Source: Sphaerisporangium sp. TRM90804 (lineage in GTDB: Bacteria; Actinomycetota; Actinomycetes; Streptosporangiales; Streptosporangiaceae). From it: a stretch of 64,000 nucleotides of DNA. Location of the stretch: assembly GCF_029846175.1 (NCBI RefSeq), contig NZ_JARWAC010000003.1, positions 1 to 64,000 on the forward strand. The letters are read 5' to 3'. The position numbers and the translations under genes were made by a program. Below the pieces are notes generated by a model. That model was given only the letters and a program-made list of their open reading frames with translations. It was not told where the DNA came from and ran no database searches. This document shows, piece after piece, positions 7,889 through 16,503 of this stretch (position 1 is the first letter of the stretch; the number at the start of each line of letters is the position of its first letter).

Positions 7889-8416
7889 GTGAGGTTACCG
7901 GCGGGTGTGGAGCCAGATCCCCGGGCGGCGCTGCTCGCGTTGTACGACGCGGCGCTGCCGGAGGTCTACGGCTACCTGCTGTCGCGGTGCGGGCAGCGCT
8001 CGCTGGCCGAGGACCTGACCGCCGAGGTGTTCCTGGCGGCGGTGGAGGCCGTGCGCAAGCGGCCGCCGCCCCAGCTGAGCACCGCCTGGCTCGTCGGCGT
8101 GGCGCGCAACAAGCTCGTCGACCACTGGCGGCGCGCCGAGCGGGAGCAGCGCGGGCTGCGGGTCGTCCACGGGCAGGCCCACGAGCACGAGGACCCGTGG
8201 GACGCCCGGCTCGACGCCATGGTGGCCCGTGAGGTGCTCGGCGAGCTCGGCCCGCACCATCGCGGCGCGCTGATCCTGCGCTACCTGGACGGCCTGCCCG
8301 TCCCGGAGGTGGCGCGGCTGCTCGACCGCACCGTCCACGCCACCGAGACGCTGCTCGTGCGGGCCAGGAAGGCCTTCCGTGAGGCCTACGAGAGGAGGGA
8401 GGGCCGCGATGTCTGA
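7889..8416 (+). CDS. ECF-type RNA polymerase sigma factor
   Basis: 175 aa. Region 2 (about residues 10-70: LYDAALPEVYGYLLSRCG to WLVGVARNKLVDHWRR) and region 4 (about 110-170: LGELGPHHRGALILRYLDG then PVPEVARLLDRTVHATETLLVRARKAF) are both complete. GTG 7889 has GGAGAG just upstream; GTG 7868 is an alternative that adds seven residues. The next gene starts 8 bp inside this one, where an anti-sigma factor is usually found, but that gene encodes a VOC protein whose first 35 residues look like the cytosolic tail common in sigma-partner proteins. The pair probably forms a regulated unit, by inference. Confidence 0.88.
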   Translation: MRLPAGVEPDPRAALLALYDAALPEVYGYLLSRCGQRSLAEDLTAEVFLAAVEAVRKRPPPQLSTAWLVGVARNKLVDHWRRAEREQRGLRVVHGQAHEHEDPWDARLDAMVAREVLGELGPHHRGALILRYLDGLPVPEVARLLDRTVHATETLLVRARKAFREAYERREGRDV

Positions 8417-9254
8417 CCCCTTCGAGGCCCTCTGGGACCCGGCCATGCCGCTCGACCCCGACCCGCGCTTCGCCGCGCGACTGCGCGCCCGCGTGGAGCG
8501 GGCGCTGCTCGACGATGTGAGAGGACAGACCATGCGGACACAGACACGGCTTCGCCACGGAGACGTCGGATACGTGACACTTCAGGTTCCGGACGCCGGA
8601 CGGGCCGCCTCGTTCTACCAGGAGGTGCTCGGCTGGCGGTACACGCCCGGCGCCTCCCCCCAGGGCCGCGAGGTCGCCGGCGTGGTGCCGTCCCACGGCA
8701 TCTGGGGCGGCCAGGAGACACGCACGCTGTGGGCCTGCTACCAGGTGGACGACGTCCACGACGCCGTGCGGCGCGTCCGCGAGGCCGGGGGCCGGGCCGA
8801 GGAGCCGGCACGGCGCCCGTACGGGCTGATCTCGACCTGCGCCGACGACCAGGGGCTGGGCTTCGGCGTGTACGAGGACGCCGGGGAGGGGCTGGCGCCG
8901 GACGGCGCGGAGCCCGGCGAGCTGGCGTACCTGACGGTGGAGGTCCCCGACGCCGCCCGCGCCCGCGCCTTCTACGGCGAGGTGTTCGGCTGGGAGTTCC
9001 GGCCCGGCAACGTCGAGGACGGGTGGCAGGTGCACGTCGGGGGCGCGGAGCTGCGCCCGATGACCGGCCTGCTGGGCGGCCGGGAGCGCGCGGCCGTCGT
9101 GCCGATGTACGCGGTCGCCGACACGCACGAGGCCGTGGCCCGGGTGCGTTCCCTGGGCGGCACGAGCACCGAGCCCGAGCGCATGCCGTACGGCGTGACG
9201 GCCGAGTGCACCGACGACCAGGGCATCCGCTTCTACGTCGGCGACCTGGCCTGA
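8409..9254 (+). CDS. Double VOC (glyoxalase/bleomycin-resistance fold) protein coupled to an ECF sigma factor
   Basis: 281 aa. Residues 1-40 (MSDPFEALWDPAMPLDPDP...) form a sigma-partner-like header; two VOC domains follow at about 50-165 (GYVTLQVPDAGRAASFYQE) and 170-281 (AYLTVEVPDAARARAFYGE). Each has the paired beta-alpha-beta-beta-beta layout that usually builds a metal site, though the metal ligands are not certain from sequence alone. ATG 8409 overlaps the sigma gene by 8 bp. Possible roles are small-molecule binding or sensing that controls the sigma factor, or an enzyme of its regulon. An in-frame ATG at residue 41 (MRTQTRLRHGDVG) could give a header-less form. Confidence 0.82.
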   Translation: MSDPFEALWDPAMPLDPDPRFAARLRARVERALLDDVRGQTMRTQTRLRHGDVGYVTLQVPDAGRAASFYQEVLGWRYTPGASPQGREVAGVVPSHGIWGGQETRTLWACYQVDDVHDAVRRVREAGGRAEEPARRPYGLISTCADDQGLGFGVYEDAGEGLAPDGAEPGELAYLTVEVPDAARARAFYGEVFGWEFRPGNVEDGWQVHVGGAELRPMTGLLGGRERAAVVPMYAVADTHEAVARVRSLGGTSTEPERMPYGVTAECTDDQGIRFYVGDLA

Positions 9255-9321
9255 CCCTGCCGCCCGCCGGCGAGGACCCGGCGCCCGCCTCCCCCGGCCT
9301 ATCCGGTCGGCCGATTCGGTG

Positions 9322-9347
9322 ACATATCGGCATGTTTCGCGATATGT
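9322..9347. promoter_or_regulatory. Inverted repeat upstream of the AfsR-like regulator
   Basis: ACATATCG (9322-9329) and CGATATGT (9340-9347) form a perfect 8-bp inverted repeat with a 10-bp spacer, in an A/T-rich patch 76 bp before the regulator start. The centre-to-centre distance of 18 bp suits a dimeric DNA-binding protein. Candidate operator, possibly for autoregulation. Confidence 0.45.
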
Positions 9348-9422
9348 AGTGGTGTGCACGCTCGGGGTGGAGCATGCGCATCGTGCCGGGGGGGCACGCG
9401 GGCACACGATCGGGGGCGGCGG

Positions 9423-12374
9423 ATGACGACGTCAGAGGCCGTGGCCTTCCGGGTGCTCGGGCCGCTGGCCGTCTTCGCGGACGGCCGCGAGGTGCCCGTG
9501 GCGGGCAACCAGGTGCGGGTCGTGCTCGCCGGGCTGCTGCTGCGCTCCGGCGAGACCATCCCGGCCGCGCGCCTGGCGCGGTGGCTGTGGGACCGGGAGC
9601 CCGAAAGCGGGCACCGCGCGAAGGCGACCGTCCAGTCCTACGTCAACCGGCTGCGGGCCGTGCCGGGGGTGCGCGACGTCCTGCGCACCACACCCGCCGG
9701 GTACCGCGTCGAGCCCGGCGCGGGCGCGCTCGACCTGACGCTCTTCCGCGACCTGGCGGCCTCCGCCCGCCACGCCCTGGCCACCGGTGACGGGGAGTCG
9801 GCGCTGGGCCACCTGTCGCGGGCCGTCGAGCTGTGGCGCGAGCCCGTCCTGGCGAACGTCGACTCCCCGGCGCTGCACCGGGACGAGGTGGCGCCGCTCG
9901 TCGAGGAGTGGCTGCTGGTCCAGGAGCAGTGGGTGGACGCGAACCTGCGCGCGGGGCGGCACGGCGAGCTGGTGCCCCGGCTGCGCGAGCTCACCCGCGC
10001 CCACCCGTTGCGCGAGCCGTTCTGGGAGCGCCTGATGCTCGCGCTGCACCGGGCAGGACGGCCGGCCGAGGCGCTGCACGCGTATCACGCGCTGAGCGCG
10101 GTGCTCGCCGAGGAGCTCGGCGTCTACCCCGGGCCGGCCCTGCGCGCCCTGCACCAGGCGATCCTCACCGACGACCCCTCCCTGCCCGCCGTCCCGGCGG
10201 CCCCGGCCGGCTCGCGGGCGGACGTCCCGGCGGTGCCGGTGCCACGGCAGCTGCGGCCGGACGTGCCCGGGTTCGCCGGGCGGCGGGCCGAGCTCGCCGC
10301 GCTGGACCTGCTGCTGGAGGACACGGCCCGCCAGGACGGCACCACGGTGGTCTCGCTGCAGGGCATGGCGGGCTCGGGCAAGACGGCGCTGGCCGTCCAC
10401 TGGGCCCACCGCAGGCGCGCGTCCTTCCCCGGCGGGCAGCTCTACCTCGACCTGCGCGGGTACGGCGGCGGGCGGCCGGTGGAGCCGGCCGCCGCGCTGG
10501 AGACGCTGCTGCGCGCCCTCGGCACCCCCGCGGACCGCGTCCCGGCCGGGCTGGAGGAGCGCGCCTCGCTGTTCCGCACGCTGCTGGCCGGCCGGCGCGC
10601 CCTGGTGCTGCTGGACAACGCGGGCGGCAGCGACCAGGTGCGCCCGCTGGTGCCCGGCTCGGACGCCATGATGATCGTCACCAGTCGCAACCAGCTGCGC
10701 GGGCTGGTCGTCCAGTACGGCGCGCGGCGGGTGGTGCTCGACCAGATGCGCCCGGAGGAGGCGTCCGAGCTGCTGACCGAGGTGCTCGGGACCGAGCGTG
10801 TCGCGTCCGCGCCGGAGGCGGTGGCCGAGATCATCGAGCGCTGCGCCCGTCTTCCCCTCGCGCTGCGCATCTTCGCCGAGCGCGCCGCCCGCTTCCCCGG
10901 CGTCCCGCTCGGCAGGCTCGTCGGCGACCTGCGCGACGAGCGGACGCGGCTGGCCGCGCTGGACACCGGCGACGGCGACGACACCGACCTCAGAACGGTG
11001 TTCTCCTGGACCTACCACGCGCTGAACCCGAGGGCGGCGCGGCTGTTCCGCCTGCTCGGCCTGCACCCGGGGCCGGAGGTCAGCACGGCCGCCGCCGCGG
11101 CGCTGGCCGGCGGCGACGCCGCGGCCGTCGCCCGGCTGCTCGACCGGCTGACCGCCGACCACCTGCTGCGGTCGCGCTCCCCCGGCCGGTACGACTTCCA
11201 CGACCTGCTGCGCGCCTACGCCGCCGAGCAGGCGCGCGAGGCGGCGGCCGAGGAGGATCCCGGCCCCGCCCTCGCCCGGCTCATGGAGTGGTACGCGCAC
11301 GCGGCGCGCCAGGCGTCGGACCACCTGCCGCCGGGGGGACGCTCGCTTCCCGCCGAACCGCCGCCGTCCGGGCTCGCCCCGGTGCGGTTCGCGGGCACCG
11401 AGCAGGCGGTCGCCTGGTACGAGGAGGAGCTGGCCAACCTGGTGGCGGCCGTCCGGGCCGCCGCCGCGCGGGGGTGGCACGGGCTCGCCCTGCGCCTGGC
11501 GCGCGCGCTGGCCCCCTTCGCCGGCGTGCACGTGCCGGGGCCGCTGTGGGTGGACGTCTGCCGGGCGGCGGTGACGGCGAGCCGCCGGCTCGGCGACACG
11601 GCCGAGGAGGGCTGGGCGCTCGTCGACCTGGCCTGCGCGCACGTCCGGCTGGGGCGGCTGCGCGAGGCGGTGGCGCGGTACGGCGACGCACTGACGGCGG
11701 CCCGCCGGGTCCGCGACCGCGACCTGGAGGGCGAGGTGCTCGCCGACCTCGGCGCCGCGCACTTCCGCCTGGGCGACCACGCGCGCTCGGCCCGCTGCCA
11801 CGGCGAGGCGCTGGCCATCGCCCGCGAGAGCGGCGACCGCGGGCTGGAGGCGGAGACGCTCAACAACATCGCGCGGAACGACAACGAGCTCGGGCGCCAC
11901 GAGCGGGCGCTGGCCGGCGGCGGTGCGTCGCTCGCCGTCGCCACCGAGCTGGGCGACCGGTACCGCCGGGCCGAGGCGCTGCGCACGATCGGCGTCGCGC
12001 ACGCCGGACTGGGGCGCCCGAAGGACGCGGCCGTCGCGTTCCACGAGGCCGCGGCCGGATTACGCGCCTTCGAGGACCGCCGCGGCGAGGCGGACGTCCT
12101 TCCCCTGCTGGCCCGGGCACTGGACGCCTGCGGTGACCGCGACGGAGCCGAGGACGCCCGGCGGCGCGGCGAGGAGCTGGCGGCCGAGCTGGACGCGGCC
12201 GGGTGGCGGGGACCGGCCCCCGTGACACCGGCCCCCGCCGACCCCGCACCGTCGGCTCCCGAGCGCCGTTCCCCGTCGGCGCCGGAGCCTCGTGCACCGG
12301 CGGCGCCGCCCTCGACGACGCCGCCGTCGCTTCGGGGATCCCCGGAGATCCCTCGAAGCCATGACCGACTCTAG
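9423..12374 (+). CDS. AfsR-type SARP regulator with NB-ARC and TPR domains
   Basis: 983 aa. The order is an OmpR-like winged helix (about 5-90, FRVLGPLAVFADGREVPVAG), a bacterial transcriptional activator domain (95-240), an NB-ARC ATPase (270-560, P-loop GMAGSGKTALAVH near residue 315), and TPR-like repeats (about 690-940, ALTAARRVRDRDLEGEVLADLG and repeats). The tail is Pro/Ala/Ser-rich. AfsR-like proteins activate secondary metabolism or development and are often phosphorylated. Codon 880 is TTA (12060-12062), rare in such genomes, so a bldA-type tRNA may be needed for full-length protein. ATG 9423 was chosen because the winged helix starts ten residues later; upstream in-frame codons add non-conserved sequence. 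Confidence 0.88.
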   Translation: MTTSEAVAFRVLGPLAVFADGREVPVAGNQVRVVLAGLLLRSGETIPAARLARWLWDREPESGHRAKATVQSYVNRLRAVPGVRDVLRTTPAGYRVEPGAGALDLTLFRDLAASARHALATGDGESALGHLSRAVELWREPVLANVDSPALHRDEVAPLVEEWLLVQEQWVDANLRAGRHGELVPRLRELTRAHPLREPFWERLMLALHRAGRPAEALHAYHALSAVLAEELGVYPGPALRALHQAILTDDPSLPAVPAAPAGSRADVPAVPVPRQLRPDVPGFAGRRAELAALDLLLEDTARQDGTTVVSLQGMAGSGKTALAVHWAHRRRASFPGGQLYLDLRGYGGGRPVEPAAALETLLRALGTPADRVPAGLEERASLFRTLLAGRRALVLLDNAGGSDQVRPLVPGSDAMMIVTSRNQLRGLVVQYGARRVVLDQMRPEEASELLTEVLGTERVASAPEAVAEIIERCARLPLALRIFAERAARFPGVPLGRLVGDLRDERTRLAALDTGDGDDTDLRTVFSWTYHALNPRAARLFRLLGLHPGPEVSTAAAAALAGGDAAAVARLLDRLTADHLLRSRSPGRYDFHDLLRAYAAEQAREAAAEEDPGPALARLMEWYAHAARQASDHLPPGGRSLPAEPPPSGLAPVRFAGTEQAVAWYEEELANLVAAVRAAAARGWHGLALRLARALAPFAGVHVPGPLWVDVCRAAVTASRRLGDTAEEGWALVDLACAHVRLGRLREAVARYGDALTAARRVRDRDLEGEVLADLGAAHFRLGDHARSARCHGEALAIARESGDRGLEAETLNNIARNDNELGRHERALAGGGASLAVATELGDRYRRAEALRTIGVAHAGLGRPKDAAVAFHEAAAGLRAFEDRRGEADVLPLLARALDACGDRDGAEDARRRGEELAAELDAAGWRGPAPVTPAPADPAPSAPERRSPSAPEPRAPAAPPSTTPPSLRGSPEIPRSHDRL

Positions 12375-12380
12375 GCAGGG

Positions 12381-12413
12381 CCGCTCACATTCCGCTCACC
12401 GCCCGCTCACAGC
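12381..12413 (+). promoter_or_regulatory. Three 11-bp-phased direct repeats (PHO-box or AfsR-box-like)
   Basis: CCGCTCAC occurs at 12381, 12392 and 12403, exactly 11 bp apart, so all copies face the same side of the helix. Streptomyces PHO boxes are 11-nt direct repeat units with a GTTCACC core, and AfsR binds overlapping repeats at afsS. The GCTCAC core here is close to both. It lies between the AfsR-like gene and the winged-helix regulator gene, 130 bp before the latter. Confidence 0.55.
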
Positions 12414-12502
12414 GCGATCGCGAGGACACCGCCCGGCAAAAGGTCCCATACCAGCCTGGTTTAAGTACGCCGCGAAATCCGCGCATACATCACATCTCTG
12501 GC

Positions 12503-12508
12503 TAGGTT
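12503..12508 (+). promoter_or_regulatory. Possible -10 element TAGGTT
   Basis: TAGGTT fits the actinomycete -10 consensus (TANNNT) and lies 35 bp before the ATG at 12543, in a locally A/T-richer stretch (12470-12515). No clear -35 hexamer is seen, as expected if an activator bound at the 12381-12413 repeats recruits polymerase. Confidence 0.35.
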
Positions 12509-12542
12509 TCTCGTATCGGACCAAGGAGTGGACTGGAGTCTG

Positions 12543-13523
12543 ATGCGGACGACCCTGAACGTGGAACGACCCCTGAGCGTGCCGGTGGGGCTGACGCTGG
12601 CACCCGGGCTGTCGATGCTCGCGTTGATCACCGACTCGCTGGGAGGGCGGGAACGCGGCGCCCCCGAGTCGTGGCGAGGGCTGGTGCGGTCGGTGGCCGA
12701 GGACAAGGACGCGCCCATCGTGCGCTCCCTGGCGACCCCCGGCTACAGCGTGGTGCCCGACCTGGTGTTCCCCGGCGATCCCGTCACCGACATCGGCGCC
12801 GAGACCCAGGTCGAGATGCTGCGCGACCTGCCCGGCGAGGCGCTGCTCGACGAACTGGAGGCCATCGTCGGCGACGAGCCGCCGCCGCAGTGGCGCGCCG
12901 CGGCCGACCGGCCGGTGGAGTGGCTGCACGGGTACGCCGACCTGCTGGAGCGGACGTGGTCGGTGATGGAGGACGTGTGGAAGCGCGCCCGGCCGCTGCT
13001 GGACCGCGAGATCGAGCGGGTGGCGATCGCCGCGGCCAGGGGCTCCATGGACGCGGTGCTGAACGGCCTGCACGACGAGTGCGCCTTCGATGACGGCGCG
13101 TTCAGCTTCCCCGACAGCCAGCCCGAGCGGTTCCACATCGGCTCACGCCGCCTGGTGCTCATGCCGATGCTCTCGGGCCCGACGGCCCTGGTCAGCCACC
13201 TGGACGGCCCCGACGTGGTGTGGATCGGCTACCCCCTCCCGCGCGCCGGCCTCCTGACGGCCGAACCGCGTCCGCAGGGAAAGGACGCCCCCCTCGCCCT
13301 CCTGCTCGGCGACGTCCGCGCCACCATCCTCAGCAACCTCGACCGCCCCCTCACCATGGGCAGGCTGGCCAAGGTGACCCGCCAGGCACCCAACGCCCTG
13401 ACCTACCACTGCGACCGCCTGGAGAGCACCGGCCTCATCCGCCGGAACCGCCTGGGCCGGGAGATCCACATCGAACGCACCGACCGGGCCACAGCCCTGG
13501 TCCACCTCCTCCTCGCCCCCTGA
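12543..13523 (+). CDS. ArsR-like winged-helix transcriptional regulator
   Basis: 326 aa. The C-terminal ~75 residues form a winged helix (ALLLGDVRATILSNLDRPLTMGRLAKVTRQAPNALTYHCDRLESTGLIRR, given in parts) typical of ArsR-like regulators. The N-terminal 240 residues are a sensor or dimerisation region of the kind found in large actinomycete ArsR-type proteins and have no recognisable metal-binding cysteines. ATG 12543 has GGAG four bases before the TCTG spacer; GTG 12528 is an alternative start. Upstream lie the triple direct repeat and a -10-like TAGGTT, so it may be a target of the AfsR-like or PhoP-like regulator. Confidence 0.75.
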   Translation: MRTTLNVERPLSVPVGLTLAPGLSMLALITDSLGGRERGAPESWRGLVRSVAEDKDAPIVRSLATPGYSVVPDLVFPGDPVTDIGAETQVEMLRDLPGEALLDELEAIVGDEPPPQWRAAADRPVEWLHGYADLLERTWSVMEDVWKRARPLLDREIERVAIAAARGSMDAVLNGLHDECAFDDGAFSFPDSQPERFHIGSRRLVLMPMLSGPTALVSHLDGPDVVWIGYPLPRAGLLTAEPRPQGKDAPLALLLGDVRATILSNLDRPLTMGRLAKVTRQAPNALTYHCDRLESTGLIRRNRLGREIHIERTDRATALVHLLLAP

Positions 13524-13543
13524 CCACGGCGCCCGCGTCTGGG

Positions 13544-14260
13544 TCAGCGGGTCAGGCGGGTGAGCCATTCGGTCAGGAGGGACTGCTCGGCGGGGGTGAG
13601 CGGGGTTCTCCTGCCGGTCAGGGCCGCCTGCAGGGCCAGGGCGTGGCTGGCCATCGCGTCGTCGGACGGGCGGGGGTGGGCGGGGCCGGAGGCCGGGGGG
13701 TCGGTGAGGATGGCCGTGAAGACGGCGTCGCGGGTGAGGGTGGACAGGTGCGGGTCGCGGTCCTCGGGCGGGGTCTCGATGAGGTTGAGGGTGACGCCGC
13801 GGCCCGCCGCCTCCGTCAGGCGGGCGGCGCGTTCGACGTCCATCTTGAGGCGGCCGGCCGCGGCTATGCGCGAGAGCATGCGGCGCAGGACGGCGGCGGC
13901 CTCGCGGGCGGCGGGCGAGGTGACGCCCGGCCTGACGTCGCCGTACATCAGCGTGTAGAACGCGGGGTGGGAGAGCCCGAAGGTCAGGTGCGTCTCCCAG
14001 CCGCGGCGCAGGTCGTCGACCGGGTCGCCGGACTCGCCGACGCCGGCCTTCTCGGCCAGGTAGCGCTCGAAGCCGTAGGCGGCGACGGCGTCCAGCAGGC
14101 CCTCCTTGTCGCCGAACAGGCGGTAGAGGGTCGGCGCCTGCACGCCGGCCGCGGCGCTGACCGCGCGGGTGGAGACGGCCTCCCGGCCGCCCTCCTCCAG
14201 CAGGTCGGCCGCGGCGCGCAGCACGCGGTCCCGGGTGCTCGCGGTCGCGTCGACTGTCAT
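13544..14260 (-). CDS. TetR family transcriptional regulator
   Basis: 238 aa. The N-terminal HTH (TRDRVLRAAADLLEEGGREAVSTRAVSAAAGVQAPTLYRLFGDKEGLL, in parts) is a canonical TetR DNA-binding domain at residues 10-55; the rest is a helical ligand-binding core. It is transcribed divergently from the aldo/keto reductase at 14353 across a 92-bp A/T-rich gap, so it most likely represses that gene and itself. The ligand is unknown. Confidence 0.88.
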   Translation of the reverse strand: MTVDATASTRDRVLRAAADLLEEGGREAVSTRAVSAAAGVQAPTLYRLFGDKEGLLDAVAAYGFERYLAEKAGVGESGDPVDDLRRGWETHLTFGLSHPAFYTLMYGDVRPGVTSPAAREAAAVLRRMLSRIAAAGRLKMDVERAARLTEAAGRGVTLNLIETPPEDRDPHLSTLTRDAVFTAILTDPPASGPAHPRPSDDAMASHALALQAALTGRRTPLTPAEQSLLTEWLTRLTR

Positions 14261-14352
14261 ACATCAACGATAACAGATGATCAGTAGCGATGATTCGGTA
14301 TCGATGATATGTTCCAAGTGTTAGCACTGATGCAACGCGGAAGGACGACACC
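14261..14352. promoter_or_regulatory. Shared divergent promoter region of tetR and aldo/keto reductase
   Basis: 92 bp, markedly A/T-richer than its surroundings. It contains inverted CGATA (14268-14272) and TATCG (14299-14303) and several GATGAT repeats, which could form overlapping half-sites for the TetR protein. AAGGAC lies before the reductase ATG. Confidence 0.45.
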
Positions 14353-15348
14353 ATGCACACGCGCACTCTCGGAACCACCGGCCCGGTCGTCTCGGGCATC
14401 GGCCTCGGCCTCATGGGGATGTCCGACCTGTACGGCCCCGCCGACGACGCCGAGTCCATCGCGACGATCCACGCCGCGCTCGACGCCGGCGTCACGCTGC
14501 TGGACACCGGCGACTTCTACGGCATGGGCGCCAACGAGATGCTGCTGCGCGACGCGCTGGCCGGCCGGGCACGCGACGACGCCGTCATCAGCGTCAAGTT
14601 CGGCGCCCTGCGCGGCCCCGACCGCGGCTGGCTCGGCTACGACGGCCGCCCGGCGGCGGTGCGCAACTTCGTCACCTACAGCCTGCGCAGGCTCGGCACC
14701 GACTACATCGACGTCTACCGCCCCGCCCGCGTGGACCCCGCGGTCCCCGTCGAGGAGACCGTCGGCGCCATCGCCGAGCTGGTGAAGGAGGGGCACGTCC
14801 GCCACATCGGCCTGTCGGAGGTCGGGGCCGAGACGCTCAGGCGCGCGTACGCGGTGCACCCCATCTCGGACGTGCAGATCGAGTACTCCCTGCTGTCGCG
14901 CGGCATCGAGCGTGACCTGCTGCCGGCCGCCCGCGAGCTCGGCGTCGGCGTGACCGCCTACGGCGTGCTGTCGCGCGGCCTGCTCAGCGGCCACTGGAAG
15001 CCCGAGCGCGAGCTCGGCGAGGGCGACTTCCGCCTGAGCTCCCCGCGCTTCCAGGGTGAGAACCTGCGGCGCAACCTCGACCTGGTCGAGGCGCTGCGCG
15101 CGGTCGCCGAAGCACGGGGCGCCACGGTGGCGCAGGTGGCCATCGCCTGGGTCGCCTCGCGCGGCACCGACATCGTCCCGGTCGTCGGCGCCCGCAACCG
15201 GCTTCGCCTGTCGGAATCCCTGAGCGCCGAGGGCCTGGAACTGACGGTCGACGACCTCGGGGCCATCGAGCGGGCCATCCCGCCCGGCGCCGCCGCCGGA
15301 GACCGGTACAACGCCGCGTCCATGCGACACCTCGACAGCGAGCGCTGA
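14353..15348 (+). CDS. Aldo/keto reductase
   Basis: 331 aa, full length for the family. It has the (beta/alpha)8 hallmarks: LLDTGDFYGMGANE with catalytic Asp and Tyr, ISVKFGALRG with the catalytic Lys, DYIDVYRPARVDP, IGLSEVG, and the C-terminal cofactor loop VPVVGARNRLRLSESL. NADPH-dependent reduction of an aldehyde or ketone is expected; the substrate is unknown. Divergent from a TetR gene, it is probably induced by the ligand of that repressor, for example a reactive carbonyl. Confidence 0.9.
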   Translation: MHTRTLGTTGPVVSGIGLGLMGMSDLYGPADDAESIATIHAALDAGVTLLDTGDFYGMGANEMLLRDALAGRARDDAVISVKFGALRGPDRGWLGYDGRPAAVRNFVTYSLRRLGTDYIDVYRPARVDPAVPVEETVGAIAELVKEGHVRHIGLSEVGAETLRRAYAVHPISDVQIEYSLLSRGIERDLLPAARELGVGVTAYGVLSRGLLSGHWKPERELGEGDFRLSSPRFQGENLRRNLDLVEALRAVAEARGATVAQVAIAWVASRGTDIVPVVGARNRLRLSESLSAEGLELTVDDLGAIERAIPPGAAAGDRYNAASMRHLDSER

Positions 15349-15405
15349 ACCTCACCCCGGCATCAAGCGGGCCGTCGCGCCCGGTGCCGGGACCCGGACG
15401 CGCCG

Positions 15406-15423
15406 CCCGGCGCGAGCGCCGGG
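15406..15423 (-). terminator. Hairpin between convergent reductase and SDR genes
   Basis: CCCGGCG and CGCCGGG pair as a 7-bp stem with a CGAG tetraloop immediately after the SDR stop (reading the minus strand), in the 76-bp convergent gap. There is no T run, so termination efficiency is uncertain. Confidence 0.4.
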
Positions 15424-15424
15424 C

Positions 15425-16231
15425 TCAGACCTGCTTCAAGCCTCCGGAGTCGACGACGTAGTCGGCGCCGTTCGTACTGGCCGAGCGCGGCGAAACGAGC
15501 AGGGCGACCACGTCGGCGATCTCCTGCGGCTCGGCCATGCGTCCGGTGGACAGGCCCGTCGTCTCCGGCACCATCGTGTCGAGCACCGCGTCACGACCGA
15601 TGCCGGCCTTGGCGGCGAGCATGTCGGCCACGCCCCCCTCGTCGGTCCACCACGGCGTCCGGGTGACCCCCGGGGAGACCGTGTTGACGCGGATGCCGCG
15701 CGGCCCGTACTCCTCAGACAGCGTCTTGGTGAGGTTGCTCATCGCCGCCTTGGCGGCGCCGTAGTCGGCGTTGATCGGCGACGGCCGGCGCGCGTTCGTC
15801 GAGGACACGTTGACGATCGCGCCGCCGCCCCGTTCCAGCATCAGCGGGACAACGGCACGCACCGCCCGCACGGCGGTGAGCAGGTTGAAGTCGAGCACCG
15901 CCCGCCACTCTTCGTCCGAGGCGTCCATGAACGACGTCCGCGGCAGCGTCACGCCCGGCGGCGGCCCGCCGGCGTTGTTCACCAGGATGTCCACCCCGCC
16001 GTAGACCTCCACGGCCCGGGCCGCCACCTCGGCGGGTGCGGCGGGGTCGGTCAGGTCGACGGCCACGTGGACCAGGCGGGGGCCGCCGAGCGCGTCCAGC
16101 TCGGCCCCGCTCTTGCGGGAGGCCGCCACGACGTGCGCGCCCTCCTCCAGAAGGGTTCGGGTGATCGCCAGCCCGATGCCTCGGGAGGCGCCCGTGACGA
16201 TCGCCACGCGGCCGGAAAGCTGCAGATCCAT
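15425..16231 (-). CDS. SDR family oxidoreductase
   Basis: 268 aa classical short-chain dehydrogenase. It has the glycine-rich motif TGASRGIGLA (residues 13-22), NNAGG near residue 88, the catalytic Ser in NVSSTNAR, and Tyr-Lys in DYGAAKAAMSNL; the C-terminus is VDSGGLKQV. ATG 16231 is preceded by GGAG on the minus strand and gives the usual family N-terminus MDLQLSGRVAIV. Substrate unknown. It is divergent from the response regulator at 16504 with 270 bp between them. Confidence 0.9.
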   Translation of the reverse strand: MDLQLSGRVAIVTGASRGIGLAITRTLLEEGAHVVAASRKSGAELDALGGPRLVHVAVDLTDPAAPAEVAARAVEVYGGVDILVNNAGGPPPGVTLPRTSFMDASDEEWRAVLDFNLLTAVRAVRAVVPLMLERGGGAIVNVSSTNARRPSPINADYGAAKAAMSNLTKTLSEEYGPRGIRVNTVSPGVTRTPWWTDEGGVADMLAAKAGIGRDAVLDTMVPETTGLSTGRMAEPQEIADVVALLVSPRSASTNGADYVVDSGGLKQV

Positions 16232-16503
16232 CAGTGTCTCCTCGTCATCGCCGCCGGTCGGGGACGAGCGTCCGCGAACCGGCGCGGGCCGCCCCGGGCC
16301 GCGGTGCGGCGACGGGCGGGCGGCCTCCTCGGATGACGACGAAGCTAGCGCGCGGGCGGGGTGCCGGTCTGGCGCGATTCGGACGGGTGGTTCCCGCGTG
16401 AATCGGACCGCGCGTCCGCGCCGGGCGCAGGCCCCAGCAGGGCGCCCCGGCCCGTGACCTGAGTATGGTGGGGGCATTGCCGAGCCCCGGGGGAAGCCGT
16501 CAC

